DNA of 64,000 bases from Nakamurella multipartita DSM 44233 (GTDB lineage: Bacteria > Actinomycetota > Actinomycetes > Mycobacteriales > Nakamurellaceae). Every line of letters begins with the position of its first letter. Within the stretch, counting starts at the first letter, position 1. Below, one piece after another: positions 27,065 through 37,085 of this stretch. The notes beneath the pieces were generated by a model, which saw nothing but the letters and a program-made list of their open reading frames with translations, was not told where the DNA came from and ran no database searches. The position numbers and the translations under genes were made by a program. The stretch is taken from positions 4,030,001 through 4,094,000 of the forward strand of contig NC_013235.1 in NCBI RefSeq assembly GCF_000024365.1. Reading direction: 5' to 3'.

Positions 27065-28850
27065 ATGACGCTGATTCGATCCGCACCGCCCCGCGCCACC
27101 CGCCCCTACCCGCCCCCACGGGCGCCGCGCGGCGCGGTCCTCCGCAACGTCTTGCACACCACCGATCCCAAAACGATCGGCCTGTTGTACGTCTTCACGA
27201 CGTTCGCGTTCTTCCTGGCCGGCGGGTTGCTGGCGATGCTGATGCGCGCCGAGCTGGCGCATCCCGGGCTTCAGTTCCTCTCGCCCGAGCAGTACAACCA
27301 GCTATTCACCATGCACGGCACGATCATGCTGCTCTTCTACGCCACCCCCGTGGTCTTCGGCTTCGCGAACCTGGTGCTGCCCTTCCAGATCGGTGCTCCC
27401 GACGTCGCCTTCCCCCGCCTCAACGCCCTGTCCTACTGGCTGTACCTGTTCGGCGCGCTCATCGCGGTCGCCGGGTTCGCCACACCCGGCGGGGCCGCCG
27501 CGTTCGGCTGGACTGCCTATACCCCGTTGTCCGACGTCGAGAACTCCCCCGCCGTCGGCGATGACCTGTGGGCGATCGGCCTGATCGTCTCCGGAGTGGG
27601 CACCATCCTGGGGGCGGTCAACCTGGTCACCACCCTGATCTGCCTGCGCTGCCCCGGGATGACGATGTGGCGGCTGCCCATCTTCTGCTGGAACATCCTG
27701 GCCACCATGATCCTGGTGCTCATCGCGTTCCCGGTGCTCACCGCGGGTCTGTTCGGTCTGGAGATCGACCGGCACTTCGGAGCGCACGTCTTTGACCCGG
27801 CCAACGGGGGAGCCATCCTGTGGCAGCACTTGTTCTGGTTCTTCGGGCACCCCGAGGTTTACATCGTGGCGCTGCCGTTCTTCGGCATCATCACCGAGAT
27901 CATGCCCGTGTTCTCCCGCAAACCCCTGTTCGGCTACCGCGGAATGGTGTTCGCCACGATGGGCATCACCGGGCTGTCGGCCGCGGTCTGGGCGCACCAC
28001 ATGTTTGCCACCGGAGCGGTTGTCCTCCCGTTCTTCTGCTTCATGACCTTCCTGATCGCGATCCCCACCGGGCTCAAATTCTTCAACTGGATCGGAACCA
28101 TGTGGCGGGGCCAGGTCTCGTTCCAGAGTCCTATGCTGTTCACCGCCGGGTTCCTGGTCACGTTCCTGTTCGGCGGGCTGACCGGGGGTGATTCTGGCCG
28201 CCCCCGCCCTCGACTTCCATGTCACCGACAGCTACTTCGTCGTCGCCCACTTCCACTACGTCCTCTTCGGCACCATCGTCTTCGCCACCTACGCCGGGAT
28301 CCACTTCTGGTTCCCCAAGGCCACCGGCCGCTTCCTCGACGAGCACCTCGGCCGGTTGCACTTCTGGACCACCTTCGTCGGGTTCCACGTCACCTTCCTG
28401 GTCCAGCACTGGCTCGGCGCTATGGGCATGCCCCGCCGCTACGCCGACTACCTACCCACCGACGGCTTCACCACACTCAACGACATCTCCACCATCGGAG
28501 CATTCGTTCTTGGCGCATCGATCCTGCCGTTCATCTGGAACGTCGTGTCCTCCTGGCGGCACGGTGAACCCACCACCGCCGATGACCACTGGGGTTACGG
28601 CAACTCTCTGGAGTGGGTCACCAGTTCACCACCGCCCCGGCACAACTTCCACCTGCTTCCCCGCATCCGCTCCGAACGCCCCGCTTTCGAACTGCACCAC
28701 CCACAAATGCGTGAACGAATGCACACCGAAGCCCACCCGCACCGCAACTGGAAGCCCCTGCAAACGGCTGAGGACTTGGCCGCTGGGCCATCAACCAAAC
28801 CTGAACGGGACCTACAAGAAAGGCGGAATGACCATGCACCGAGAAACTGA
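27065..28850 (+). pseudogene. ctaD: Cytochrome c oxidase subunit I (CtaD), frameshifted
   Basis: Haem-copper oxidase core subunit that reduces O2 to water and pumps protons. About 595 residues when the frames are joined, with 12 TM segments. Seen: haem-a ligand in [13 protein letters not shown], CuB His and cross-linked Tyr in [14 protein letters not shown], the His pair in [10 protein letters not shown], and after the shift [18 protein letters not shown] with the haem a3/a ligands. A run of five G at 28184-28188, where four are expected (GLTG-VILAA), changes the frame, so the two halves are separate ORFs. ATG 27065 has GGGGAG upstream. No subunit II or III genes are nearby. A sequencing error in the G-run must be excluded. 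Confidence 0.88.
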
Positions 28851-29223
28851 CCGACCCGACCAAGCAGCCACTGAAGCCGCGTCCGCAGCCAGACCAGCGA
28901 CCCGGCCCGACTTTTCCCGCACCGATCTCCAACGGCCCGAGCGCATGGCCCGCATCGGCGAAGCCCCCGAACCGAACTTCGCGACAAAGGACGTCGACCT
29001 TGCCCGCCCCCCGGCCGGGAACTCCAGGTCCGAACCGATCGGTCGGGGCCCGCAACGCGGTGACGACATCGGTTCAGTAAGCGGGCGACAGGATGAACTG
29101 GAACGACGACTGGATGCCTTGACGCTTCGATTCGAAGCATTGGAGTCCTCGTTCCACCAGAACTCGCCTTACAGCCAGATCGCGGATGCGCCCGGCGTCC
29201 GGACGCCCCACGCGAGGTCCTGA
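28828..29223 (+). CDS. Hypothetical protein with C-terminal coiled coil
   Basis: 131 residues. The N-terminal part is polar and disordered-looking (Ala/Arg/Pro/Asp). Residues ~85-110 form a heptad-like stretch [20 protein letters not shown], probably a short coiled coil. ATG 28828 follows AAAGGCGG and lies within the last 23 bp of the ctaD frame, so it may be translated with it. No family recognised; it could be an assembly or interaction partner of the oxidase, which is only inference from position. Confidence 0.6.
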   Translation: MTMHRETDRPDQAATEAASAARPATRPDFSRTDLQRPERMARIGEAPEPNFATKDVDLARPPAGNSRSEPIGRGPQRGDDIGSVSGRQDELERRLDALTLRFEALESSFHQNSPYSQIADAPGVRTPHARS

Positions 29224-29359
29224 GCCACTGCCGACGCGGCAGTCCAAATGACACCGGCCCCTCGGGATTCGGGCCCTGCGTCCACGGACGGGAGTTGTCG
29301 GCAACGCTCCAAAGTGAGGCCGATCCGACGATCGAAAACGAGGCCACCGGTTCGTGGCT

Positions 29360-29809
29360 TCAGTCTGCGGTGTCGTGGGTTCTGATGCTGGGCAGGGTGT
29401 CGATTCCGCGGTTGCGTAGCCGGTAGCTGGCGCCCTTCAGGGTGAGAACGTCGGCGTGGTGGACGACTCGGTCGATCATCGCGGCGGCCACGGCCTGGTC
29501 GCCGAAGACGCCGCCCCAGCCGCTGAACGGCAGGTTCGATGTGAGGATCAGCGAGGCGTGCTCGTATCGCGATGAGACGAGTTGGAAGAATAGGTTCGCC
29601 GCGTCTTGCTCGAAGGGCAGGTAGCCGACCTCGTCGACGATGATCAGCCCGTAGCGCCGCAGCCTGGCCAGCTCTTGCGGTAGTCGTCCGGCGCGGTGGG
29701 CGTCGGTGAGCCGGGTGACCCATTCGGTCGCGGTCGCGAACAAGACGCGGTGGCCGTGGTTCGCTGCGGCGATGCCGAGCCCGGTGGCCAGGTGGGTCTT
29801 GCCGGTGCC
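29360..29809 (-). pseudogene. istB: IstB ATPase, C-terminal part (split gene)
   Basis: The AAA+ helper ATPase of IS21 transposition. This piece starts at the Walker A motif GTGKTHLATGLGIAAAN and continues with Walker B LIIVDEVGYLPF, LTSNLPFSGW and MIDRVVHHADVL to its natural stop. The N-terminal ~115 residues are on the far side of the inserted element at 33762-34111. Confidence 0.9.
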
Positions 29810-29932
29810 GGGCGTTATCCCCGGTTCCTGACGCGCCCTCATCACTGTCATCACCGAGCCCTGTCCTGACGTCCTGCCATCGTCGTTTCCTCGCAATCAG
29901 CGGGTCTTCTTCGACGAGATGGAACGGCAACG

Positions 29933-31114
29933 ATGGCGCAGAGCGTGATGGCCCGACCCGACGGCGGGCCTCGCACGTGGACGGTGATCGATCAGGGATA
30001 CCGGACGGTCGGACCGGTCGAGGAGTGGCTGGAGGCCCACCGGCATCTTTGGTCGCCGAACACGGTCCGCGGGTACGCGACCGCGCTGAGCCAGTGGTGG
30101 ACGTTCCTTGAACAGCGGGCCGAGTCCGGGCGGTGGAACGAGATCGGCGTGCCGACGGTGTCGGCGTTCGTGTCCTGGATGCGCAACGGGCGCCGGGTCG
30201 AGCGTTCCCTGGTGCCGGAGGACGGGCCGTCGCCGGAGACGATGCAGGCGCGGCTGGCCGCGGTCATCTCCTTCTACACGTGGCACGAAGCCGTGTCCGG
30301 CGTTCCGGTGGCCGGCCGGTTGATGCGTGGAGCGCCGCGGCGGGCAGTGGCCCGGGGGCTGCTGTCCCATCTGGATGCCCGCTCGGGGCCCGCTCCGACG
30401 TCGCTGGTCCGGGTGCGCCGCAGCCGGCGGCATCGTCCGCCGTTGCTGATGCCCCAGCAGATCCAGGCGATCCTGGATGGCTGCGCCACCTACGATCCAG
30501 ACACCGGTGAATGGGTCGGAAACCTGCGTGACCGGCTGCTTTTCGCCGTTCTTGCGGAGAGCGGCATGCGGATCGGCGAGGCGTTGGGTTTGCGGATCAG
30601 CGACTTCGTGATGGGTCGCGGCGGCACCCCGTTCATCGAGATCGTGCCTCGCGCGGACAACACCAATGGGGCGCGGGTGAAGATGATGCGTCCCCGCCGG
30701 GTCTACGTCGGCGCCGATCTCGAGCGGCTGTTCGCCGACTACCTGACCCTCCTGGCCTGCACAGCAGCCGATATGGGCATCGCGGTGGCGGCGGACTCGC
30801 CGCTGCTGGTCAACCTGCAACGGCCGCCGCTGCTGGCTGCGCTGCACGAGGGCACCGTCCGCGACAAGACGGCCGCGCTGCGGAAGAAGGGGATCGGCCC
30901 GCCCGGGTGGACCCCGCACTGGTTCAGGCATAGCCACGCGACCGCGTTGCTGCTGGCCGGCACGGCGGAGTGGGTGGTGTCCCGTCGGCTGGGGCACGCC
31001 CACGTCCAGACCACGCTGGACCTCTACGGCTGGGTCCGCGAGGACGAGGCGCTGCGGGCGGCGGCGAACTGGACGTCGTACGCGTCCAATTGGCGGGTGA
31101 CCGATGCGCCGTGA
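29933..31114 (+). CDS. Tyrosine recombinase, TnpA-like
   Basis: 393 residues. Site-specific strand exchange by a tyrosine nucleophile. Seen: an N-terminal SAM-like domain (VRGYATALSQWWTFLEQ), catalytic Arg in ESGMRIGEALGLRI, HWFRHSHAT (H-x-x-R), LGHAHVQTTLDLY with the second His and the nucleophilic Tyr. First of three overlapping genes; its stop overlaps the next start by 11 nt. ATG 29933 has a weak GGAACGG upstream. Confidence 0.92.
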   Translation: MAQSVMARPDGGPRTWTVIDQGYRTVGPVEEWLEAHRHLWSPNTVRGYATALSQWWTFLEQRAESGRWNEIGVPTVSAFVSWMRNGRRVERSLVPEDGPSPETMQARLAAVISFYTWHEAVSGVPVAGRLMRGAPRRAVARGLLSHLDARSGPAPTSLVRVRRSRRHRPPLLMPQQIQAILDGCATYDPDTGEWVGNLRDRLLFAVLAESGMRIGEALGLRISDFVMGRGGTPFIEIVPRADNTNGARVKMMRPRRVYVGADLERLFADYLTLLACTAADMGIAVAADSPLLVNLQRPPLLAALHEGTVRDKTAALRKKGIGPPGWTPHWFRHSHATALLLAGTAEWVVSRRLGHAHVQTTLDLYGWVREDEALRAAANWTSYASNWRVTDAP

Positions 31115-33263
31115 ACCGGGCGGGGGCCTTCGGCCCGCCGAGGACCTGGATCCCGTTCATCGGCTCTGGCTGGAGCTGCCCGAGCAGTGGCGGGGTCCGG
31201 TGATCGGACCCGGCATCGCGAACTGGGACCGGATCACCGAAAACGGCGACAGGCGAATCGATCTGACTGGGCTGCCTGACCCGTTCCCGGCCGAACTCGC
31301 GTGGATGGCGCACTGGCAGTCCGTCGACGGGACCCGATCGACGGTGCTGGCGATGAACCAGCTGGCCAACATCCTGCGCCGCGCCATCCGCGAGGGGCAC
31401 CCGTTCCCCACCTCGATGCTGGCCTTGGACTGGGAGACGGCCTCGGCGTTGCAGGGGTGGTTCTACGCGCACCGCTGGGGGCGGCTCCCACCCAAGGACA
31501 GCCGTAGCCGGCTGCGGGTGCTGTTCCGGTTCGCCCGGCAGGCGTTGATCGCCCGCTGCCACGATGGCCCGTGGTGGACGCTCGACGAGTGGCATCCACG
31601 TTGTGATCCGCGGATACCGCTGTCGACCCGGGAACCACAGGCCAACTACGGGTGCTCGCCCGGGCAGATCACCCAGCCCTGGCTCCGGGAAGCCGTCAAG
31701 TGGTACCTGGGGACCCAACTGGAGTCCGGGGCGCTGCGCTGGACGACCGTGAGCCAGGACCGGATGAATTGCCTGCGCCGGTTCGACGTCTGGCTGACCA
31801 GTTGCCTGGACGATCCCATCGAGGTGCTCGGCGATCCAGCGGCGGCCGCCGGGCAGGCGGACAGATATCGACGTTGGGCCATGGAACCGGGCCACCGGAA
31901 GACCGGCACGTTCGACCGTCGGACGCCCCCGAAGCCGGCCCACCCGCGCCTGATCAACGACGACATCCGGGCAGTGGCAGATCTGTTCACCTTCATGGTG
32001 GCCAACCGAGACCGGGCCCACATCGTCACCGGATACGCCGTCTGGGATCGGGTCACCGACACCCACGTGGCCGGATGGTTCCGCCAGGTCTCCCGCATCC
32101 CGCGGACACCCACCCTGAACGACCGGCACTACGTCGACGACCACGCGCTCGCCCAGATTCCGGGTGCGCTGCCGTTGCTGGGCTTGCCCCGGGACCAACA
32201 GATGACGATCACCCGGGGCGACGGCACCCAGGTTCTCGCCGCCGGCTTCGACGATCCGCAGGCGATGCGGATGATCCTGCTGCAGATCCTGACCGGGCGT
32301 CGGTCCAGCGAGATCCGCACGTGCGAGTTCGATTGCCTGTCACCGGCTCCCGATATCTCGGTGCAGTCCGGGCAGGACCAGGAAGTCGTCCGGTTCCGCT
32401 ACGCCCAAAGCAAGATCGACACCGCGCCGGACACCATCCTGGTCGACCGCGAGGTCTCCGCGGTCATCGAGGAGCAGCAGCGTTGGGTCCGCGAACACCT
32501 GCCGGAGTTCGAACCGCGGCATCTGTTCGTGCAGCGGACCGGGAACCGCAACGGCGACAAGCCCTACCCGCCGGGAACCTACAACTGGATGCTCCGGGAG
32601 CTCAGCAACGTCGCGCGGATCACCGACGGCCAGGGCCGGCAACTGCAACTGAGCAACACGCACCGGTTCCGACACACCAAGCTCACTCGGCTCGCCGAAC
32701 TCGGCCTGCCCATCCACGTCCTGCAGCGGTACGCCGGGCACGCCACACCGACCATGTCGATGCACTACGTGGCGCAGCGCGAGGAACACGCCGAGCAGGC
32801 GTTCCTGGCCACCGTCAAGCTGCGGGCCGACGGCAGCCGGGTCCAGTTCTCCCGTGAGGACCACGACGGCCTGCACCTGCTCGACCGGGCCGACCGGTTC
32901 CTGCCCAACGGCTGGTGCCTGCTGCCCCCGCTCCAATCCTGCGACAAGGGCAACGCATGTTTGAGCTGCTCGGTCTTCGTCACCGACGCGACCCACGAGC
33001 CGACACTACGACGCCAACAGGCCGAGACCGAAGCGTTGATCACACGCACAACCAACGCGTTTCGGGAGAAGCACGGTCGCGCCATGCCCGAGGACAATGT
33101 TTGGCTCGCGCAGCGTCGAGCCGAGCAAGCGGCGCTCACCCGGCTGTTGGACACGATGGCCGACCACCCCGAACGGGCGGTGCAAGGAGGCGGATGCGGC
33201 GCACCTCCGACAGGCCCGGTGCCCCTGGCACTCACCGGACCCAGGCGCAGGACCCGGCCATGA
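31104..33263 (+). CDS. Large tyrosine recombinase, TnpB-like
   Basis: 719 residues, long for the family, as in Tn554 TnpB. Catalytic Arg in LTGRRSSEIRTCEFD near residue 395, then NTHRFRHTKLTRLAE and the AGHATPTMSMHYV block with His and Tyr. After the catalytic domain there is a cysteine cluster, SCDKGNACLSCSVF, probably zinc-binding, and a charged helical tail. It overlaps tnpA upstream and the small third gene downstream (ATGA). Confidence 0.92.
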   Translation: MRREPGGGLRPAEDLDPVHRLWLELPEQWRGPVIGPGIANWDRITENGDRRIDLTGLPDPFPAELAWMAHWQSVDGTRSTVLAMNQLANILRRAIREGHPFPTSMLALDWETASALQGWFYAHRWGRLPPKDSRSRLRVLFRFARQALIARCHDGPWWTLDEWHPRCDPRIPLSTREPQANYGCSPGQITQPWLREAVKWYLGTQLESGALRWTTVSQDRMNCLRRFDVWLTSCLDDPIEVLGDPAAAAGQADRYRRWAMEPGHRKTGTFDRRTPPKPAHPRLINDDIRAVADLFTFMVANRDRAHIVTGYAVWDRVTDTHVAGWFRQVSRIPRTPTLNDRHYVDDHALAQIPGALPLLGLPRDQQMTITRGDGTQVLAAGFDDPQAMRMILLQILTGRRSSEIRTCEFDCLSPAPDISVQSGQDQEVVRFRYAQSKIDTAPDTILVDREVSAVIEEQQRWVREHLPEFEPRHLFVQRTGNRNGDKPYPPGTYNWMLRELSNVARITDGQGRQLQLSNTHRFRHTKLTRLAELGLPIHVLQRYAGHATPTMSMHYVAQREEHAEQAFLATVKLRADGSRVQFSREDHDGLHLLDRADRFLPNGWCLLPPLQSCDKGNACLSCSVFVTDATHEPTLRRQQAETEALITRTTNAFREKHGRAMPEDNVWLAQRRAEQAALTRLLDTMADHPERAVQGGGCGAPPTGPVPLALTGPRRRTRP

Positions 33264-33715
33264 CCGACGCGAACGCGAAACGCGCCGCGACGCTGACCGC
33301 CGCAGCCAAAGCGAAATCAGCCGCGAAGACCCAGGCCGCCGAGCAAGGCATCCGCGCGCTGGTCAAACGGGGCGAGTCCGTCACCTTCCAGGCCGTTCAA
33401 CGGGAAGCCGGCGTCTCGCACGCCTTCCTCTACGGCAGCCCGGACCTCCGCGCGCGGATCGAGCACCTACGTTCCCGCGGCCGCCCGGGACCGACGCCAG
33501 CCAACCCACCGGACTCGGAAAGCACGCTCGTCCTGAGCCTGACCGCCCAGATCACCCAGCTCAAGAAGCGGCACCGGCAAGAGATCCAGACCCTCAAAGA
33601 CGCGCTCGCGCAAGCCCACGGGGAGAACCTTGAACTTCGCCGCGAACTCGCCCGCAAGGGCAGCTGCGCCCGGCACCACACCGCTCACGTTGCATCGATC
33701 GCAGAAACGTCATGA
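33260..33715 (+). CDS. TnpC-like small accessory protein (DUF6262 type)
   Basis: 151 residues. N-terminal Ala/Lys-rich helix, then FQAVQREAGVSHAFLYGSPDLR, a winged-helix-like element typical of these accessory proteins, and a C-terminal coiled coil (TAQITQLKKRHRQEIQTLKD and LELRRELARK). In Tn554 the third protein affects orientation and frequency of transposition. ATG 33260 overlaps the tnpB stop. Confidence 0.82.
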   Translation: MTDANAKRAATLTAAAKAKSAAKTQAAEQGIRALVKRGESVTFQAVQREAGVSHAFLYGSPDLRARIEHLRSRGRPGPTPANPPDSESTLVLSLTAQITQLKKRHRQEIQTLKDALAQAHGENLELRRELARKGSCARHHTAHVASIAETS

Positions 33716-33761
33716 CCAGCGCAAATGTCGCTCGCAGGAGCCCAAACCGTCGATAACGCCC

Positions 33762-34111
33762 GGGCCGAGTAGGACGACGTTGCGGGCTTCGGTGAGGAAG
33801 CCACCCGATGCCAGGGCGGCGATCTGTTGGCGCGTGGCGGGTTGGGCGTCCCAATCGAACTCCTCGATCGTCTTGCGTGCGGCGAACCCGGCCGCGCGGA
33901 TCCGTAGCTGGGCGCCGGATGCGTTGCGGGCGGCGACCTCCCGGTCCAGGACCGCGGCGAGGTACTCCTCGTGGGTCCAGCCGGCGTCGCGGGCGTGGTC
34001 GGCCAACCGGGCTGCTGCTTCGGTGATCCGTGGCGCCTTCAACGCCGACGCCAGGTAGGTCAGCTGCTTGAGCGCCTCGGTCGTGCCGCTGTTCGTCTTC
34101 GCCGAAGCCAT
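33762..34111 (-). pseudogene. istB: IstB ATPase, N-terminal part (split gene)
   Basis: Starts at ATG 34111, overlapping the istA stop (TAATG). It carries the IstB N-terminal domain (LKQLTYLASALKAPRITEAA, WTHEEYLAAVLDREV, IEEFDWDAQP) and stops being IstB at NVVLLGP, just before the Walker A motif, where the Tn554-like element begins. The remainder lies at 29360-29809. Confidence 0.9.
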
Positions 34112-35343
34112 TACGCCACCTCCTCGCCGTCGGTCAGGCCGCCGGTGATGAGCCCGAAGGCGCGGTCGTAGTCGGCCAGGTCCCGGGCAAGTTCGTCGTG
34201 GTGGCCGGGTGCTGGTCGGGGCAGTTGGAGCTGCTCGCGCAGCGCCTTCGCGGCCGCGACGTGGGCGGGGTCGGTGACGACCTGTCCGCGGGCCCACACT
34301 CGTTCATGGGCTGCGACGAGGCGTCCTTCGTGGCGGACCTGGACTCGTGCCAGGTCGGCGGTGACGTCGACGAACCGGCCGATCACTGCCGGGTCGACGG
34401 AGTAGTCGTTGCTGTCGACGCGGACGTAGTAGTCGCGTCCCAGCCGGACTCGGTTGATCCAACCCACCGCTGGCGGCACTGGTGGCAGGGGCAGCATCGC
34501 CGCCCGGTCTGCATCGAGCCGGTCGATGGGTCGGGCCTTGATGGTGCGCACCACTCGGGCGTTGGCGATCGTGAGCCAGTCGGTGAACTGGGCGTCGAAG
34601 TCGGCCGGCGACGTGAAGTCGCGGCCGGGCATGAAGGAGGTCTCGAAGTAACCGTTCCTGCGTTCCACGACGCCTTTCGATTCGGGGTCGTAGGGCTTGA
34701 GCCGGATCAGGGTGGTGGCCAGGGCGCCGGTGAACGCGCCCACACCTTCAGCGTGGCGCTTGCCGCGGCCGATGCCGGACTCGTTGTCCCAGATCAGCCT
34801 GCGCGGGACCCTGCCCAGGAGTTGCAGCAACAGCCACATCGCCAGCAGGAGGTCGGCGGTGTGGCGGGTGGGGATCATCTTGGCGACCATGAACCGCGAG
34901 TGGGCTGCGGTGATCACCATGACCGGGAGCAGCGTCTTGCTGCCGTCCTCGAGCCGAATCTTCTTCGGCGGGAACCACAGGTCGCACTGGGCCGCATCGC
35001 CGGGCAGCCAGATCAACCGGTCCGAAGGATCGGCCGGCCGGTGTTCAGGCCGCAGCTGCCGCACGTTGTCGCGGAACCAGGTGATCGACCCGGTCCAACC
35101 GACCCGCTCGGCAATGACGGTGGCCGGCATGTCCGGCGTCGTGGCCAGCAGTTGACGCACCGCCGGTTCGAACGGTGTGAACGAGGTCGGCACCACTGGC
35201 CGCTCGTACTTCGGTTGCCGGTCCGAAGCCAACGCCCGCGCCACCGTCGCCCGCCCGATGCCCAGGTCCCGTGCGACCTGGCGCTGCGGAACACCGTCCG
35301 CCACCAGCCGCCGGATCAGAGCCCAATCCTCCACAGAGATCAC
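34111..35343 (-). CDS. istA: IS21-family transposase IstA
   Basis: About 410 residues. Seen: N-terminal helix-turn-helix [21 protein letters not shown], the DDE domain with Asp in GDAAQCDLWFPP, Asp in RLIWDNESGIG and Glu in SKGVVERRNGYFE, and a C-terminal beta domain (YYVRVDSNDYSVDPAVIGR). GTG 35343 is the likely start; the frame is open a little farther upstream into the terminal repeats. This gene looks intact, but its partner istB is broken, so the element should need help in trans. Confidence 0.92.
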   Translation of the reverse strand: MISVEDWALIRRLVADGVPQRQVARDLGIGRATVARALASDRQPKYERPVVPTSFTPFEPAVRQLLATTPDMPATVIAERVGWTGSITWFRDNVRQLRPEHRPADPSDRLIWLPGDAAQCDLWFPPKKIRLEDGSKTLLPVMVITAAHSRFMVAKMIPTRHTADLLLAMWLLLQLLGRVPRRLIWDNESGIGRGKRHAEGVGAFTGALATTLIRLKPYDPESKGVVERRNGYFETSFMPGRDFTSPADFDAQFTDWLTIANARVVRTIKARPIDRLDADRAAMLPLPPVPPAVGWINRVRLGRDYYVRVDSNDYSVDPAVIGRFVDVTADLARVQVRHEGRLVAAHERVWARGQVVTDPAHVAAAKALREQLQLPRPAPGHHDELARDLADYDRAFGLITGGLTDGEEVA

Positions 35344-35412
35344 CCATCCAATCTGTCTGGGTGGCCTCGTTTTCGGCCGTCGCTTTGGCCTCGTTTTCAA
35401 GCGTCGTCGACA

Positions 35413-35984
35413 GGAGTTCGACCCGGGGTCGGACCGAACTCGCCGGCGGGCATGCTCAGCTTCGAGCGTGGAGCGCGTAATCGGTCGGCCGACGACCCCG
35501 TCACCGACTGGGTACGGCGACCTGGTCTCCCTGAACCCGAGCCAACGCCCAGCTGACCGACTGCCAGCGGCGGTCGTGACGTGTGCTGACGATCAGGGGA
35601 TCCGTTCGGTTGTCCACGGGATCATGCTGACCTTTTCGGCCGCTGCCGGCGATGACTCGCGGACACCGCTCGCCGCGCGGGAGCGCGCCATCCTGATCCG
35701 CGTCGTGGGATGAGAGGCTTGACCGTCAATGACATGGATTTCCAGCAGCGGGATCCCGACCGTCCGGGCGAGGCCGGTATCCGGATACGGACGTTCATCG
35801 AAGGCCGTGACTGGACCTTCTTGGGCCGAACCGTTGAGTCGTCAGCCGCGCCTGACGAACTCGGCGCCGGTTCGAATTTCCAGAATGGTCGAGTATTTCC
35901 GCGCGGCGGACCGGACACACCTCACTCGGTGATCCGGCCAGCCGATCAAGCGCCCAGGCTGCTCGTCGTGCCAGTTTCGGTGCG
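35413..35984. other. No recognised gene between IS21 and the TDT transporter
   Basis: About 570 bp. A plus-strand tail near 35590-35713 (IRSVVHGIMLTFSAAAG to a stop) and a 35710-35988 frame look weakly coding, but neither matches a family I know and neither has a convincing ribosome-binding site. They may be remains of genes cut by the IS21 insertion. Confidence 0.35.
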
Positions 35985-37049
35985 GTGAATCACCATAGGC
36001 TGATGCCGCACCGCGTCCAAATCGCCGCCCGTGACCTGCCACCCGGCTCGTTCGCTCCGGTGATGGCCAGCGGCATCATCGCGATCGCACTGGATCTGAC
36101 CGGGCACGACACCGTTTCCCTGATCCCGGCCGGTGTGACCGGTGCGGGTTACCTGCTTCTGATCCTGATGACCGGGTACCGGGTGATCGTCTTCCCCGCG
36201 GCCTTCGCCACGGATTTCCGGTCCCGGTCCCGCAGCGTCGGCCACTTCACCTTCGTCGCGGGCACCAACGTGGTGGGAGTACTGGCCCTACTGCGAGGAT
36301 GGCCGGCCGCCGCGATCCCCCTGTTCACGGTCGGCCTACTGGCCTGGTTGGTCCTGGGATATGTCGTGCCCTGGTCGGTGTTGCTAGGCCGGCGAGACAG
36401 CGCGGTCCTTCCCGCGGTGGACGGAACGTGGCTCCTGTGGGCGGTCTCCAGCCATTCTGTGGCGATAGCCGCCGCCGACCTCGAGGTCGCCTATGTCGGG
36501 GTTCGCCAGTATCTGGCCGCGCTGGCGATCCTGGCCTGGGCGCTGGGCGTGGCCCAGTACGGCGTGGTCGTGGTCGTGCTGCTTCTCAGGTTCGCTGCCC
36601 GGCAGATGTGCCCGGCCGATCTCGACCCGTCGTACTGGGTGTCGATGGGAGCGCTGGCGATCACTGCGGTCGCCGGCGCGCAGATCACCGAGATGGACAG
36701 CGCGCCCATGGTGAACGCCACCCGGGCGGTCATCGCCGGACTGTCCGTCATCGCGTGGTGCGTCGCCACCTGGCTGATCCCGGTACTCGTCGCGGTCGGC
36801 TGGTGGCGGCACATCCGGCACCGAATCCCGCTGCGGTACGAGCCGGGCTTGTGGAGCTTGGTCTTCCCGCTCGGCATGTACGCGGTCGCTGGGATCGACC
36901 TCGGTCGGGCGGACCATCTTCCCCTTGTCCAGACCATCGGCGCAGCATGGTCATGGGTGGCCACCGCGGTCTGGGCAACGGTCCTGGTCGCCTCGACCCG
37001 AATCGTGCCCGGCGGGGATGTCACCGCCAACCGGAGATGCCGCCGGTAA
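35985..37049 (+). CDS. TDT-family transporter (TehA/Mae1-like)
   Basis: 354 residues with about ten TM helices. Members carry C4-dicarboxylates, sulfite or tellurite-related anions. Seen: the opening PPGSFAPVMASGIIAIALDL (family P-x-x-F-x-x-V-M-x-T/S-G-I pattern), repeated pairs of helices and the C-terminal LWSLVFPLGMYAVAGIDLG with the W-x-x-x-F-P-x-G-M-Y signature. GTG 35985 is the first start in frame; ATG 36003 is an alternative. Neither has a strong ribosome-binding site. The substrate cannot be told from the sequence. Confidence 0.85.
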   Translation: MNHHRLMPHRVQIAARDLPPGSFAPVMASGIIAIALDLTGHDTVSLIPAGVTGAGYLLLILMTGYRVIVFPAAFATDFRSRSRSVGHFTFVAGTNVVGVLALLRGWPAAAIPLFTVGLLAWLVLGYVVPWSVLLGRRDSAVLPAVDGTWLLWAVSSHSVAIAAADLEVAYVGVRQYLAALAILAWALGVAQYGVVVVVLLLRFAARQMCPADLDPSYWVSMGALAITAVAGAQITEMDSAPMVNATRAVIAGLSVIAWCVATWLIPVLVAVGWWRHIRHRIPLRYEPGLWSLVFPLGMYAVAGIDLGRADHLPLVQTIGAAWSWVATAVWATVLVASTRIVPGGDVTANRRCRR

Positions 37050-37085
37050 ACAGCGTCCCCGACGGGGGCCTGTCGGAAGACCCGC

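Larger units (their letters stand above)
29810..33761 (+). mobile_element. Tn554-like tyrosine-recombinase transposon inserted in istB
   Basis: Inverted ends GGGCGTTATC followed after two bases by CGGTT at 29810-29826 and 33745-33761. It carries three overlapping genes on the plus strand: a ~390-residue tyrosine recombinase, a ~720-residue one and a small coiled-coil protein. This is the TnpA-TnpB-TnpC order of Tn554. No cargo gene is present. It sits exactly at the Walker A codons of istB; joining the flanks gives LLGPGTGKTH. Confidence 0.85.
29296..35412 (-). mobile_element. IS21-family element carrying a nested transposon
   Basis: Ends begin TGTCG and form long imperfect terminal repeats: each end carries a GAGGCC block and, about 20 bp inward, CGAAAACGAGGCCACC. 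A 5-bp direct repeat GGAGT flanks the element (29291-29295 and 35413-35417). It holds istA and istB on the minus strand. istB is interrupted by a 3.95-kb tyrosine-recombinase element (29810-33761). Without that insert the IS is about 2.2 kb, usual for the family. Confidence 0.9.
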
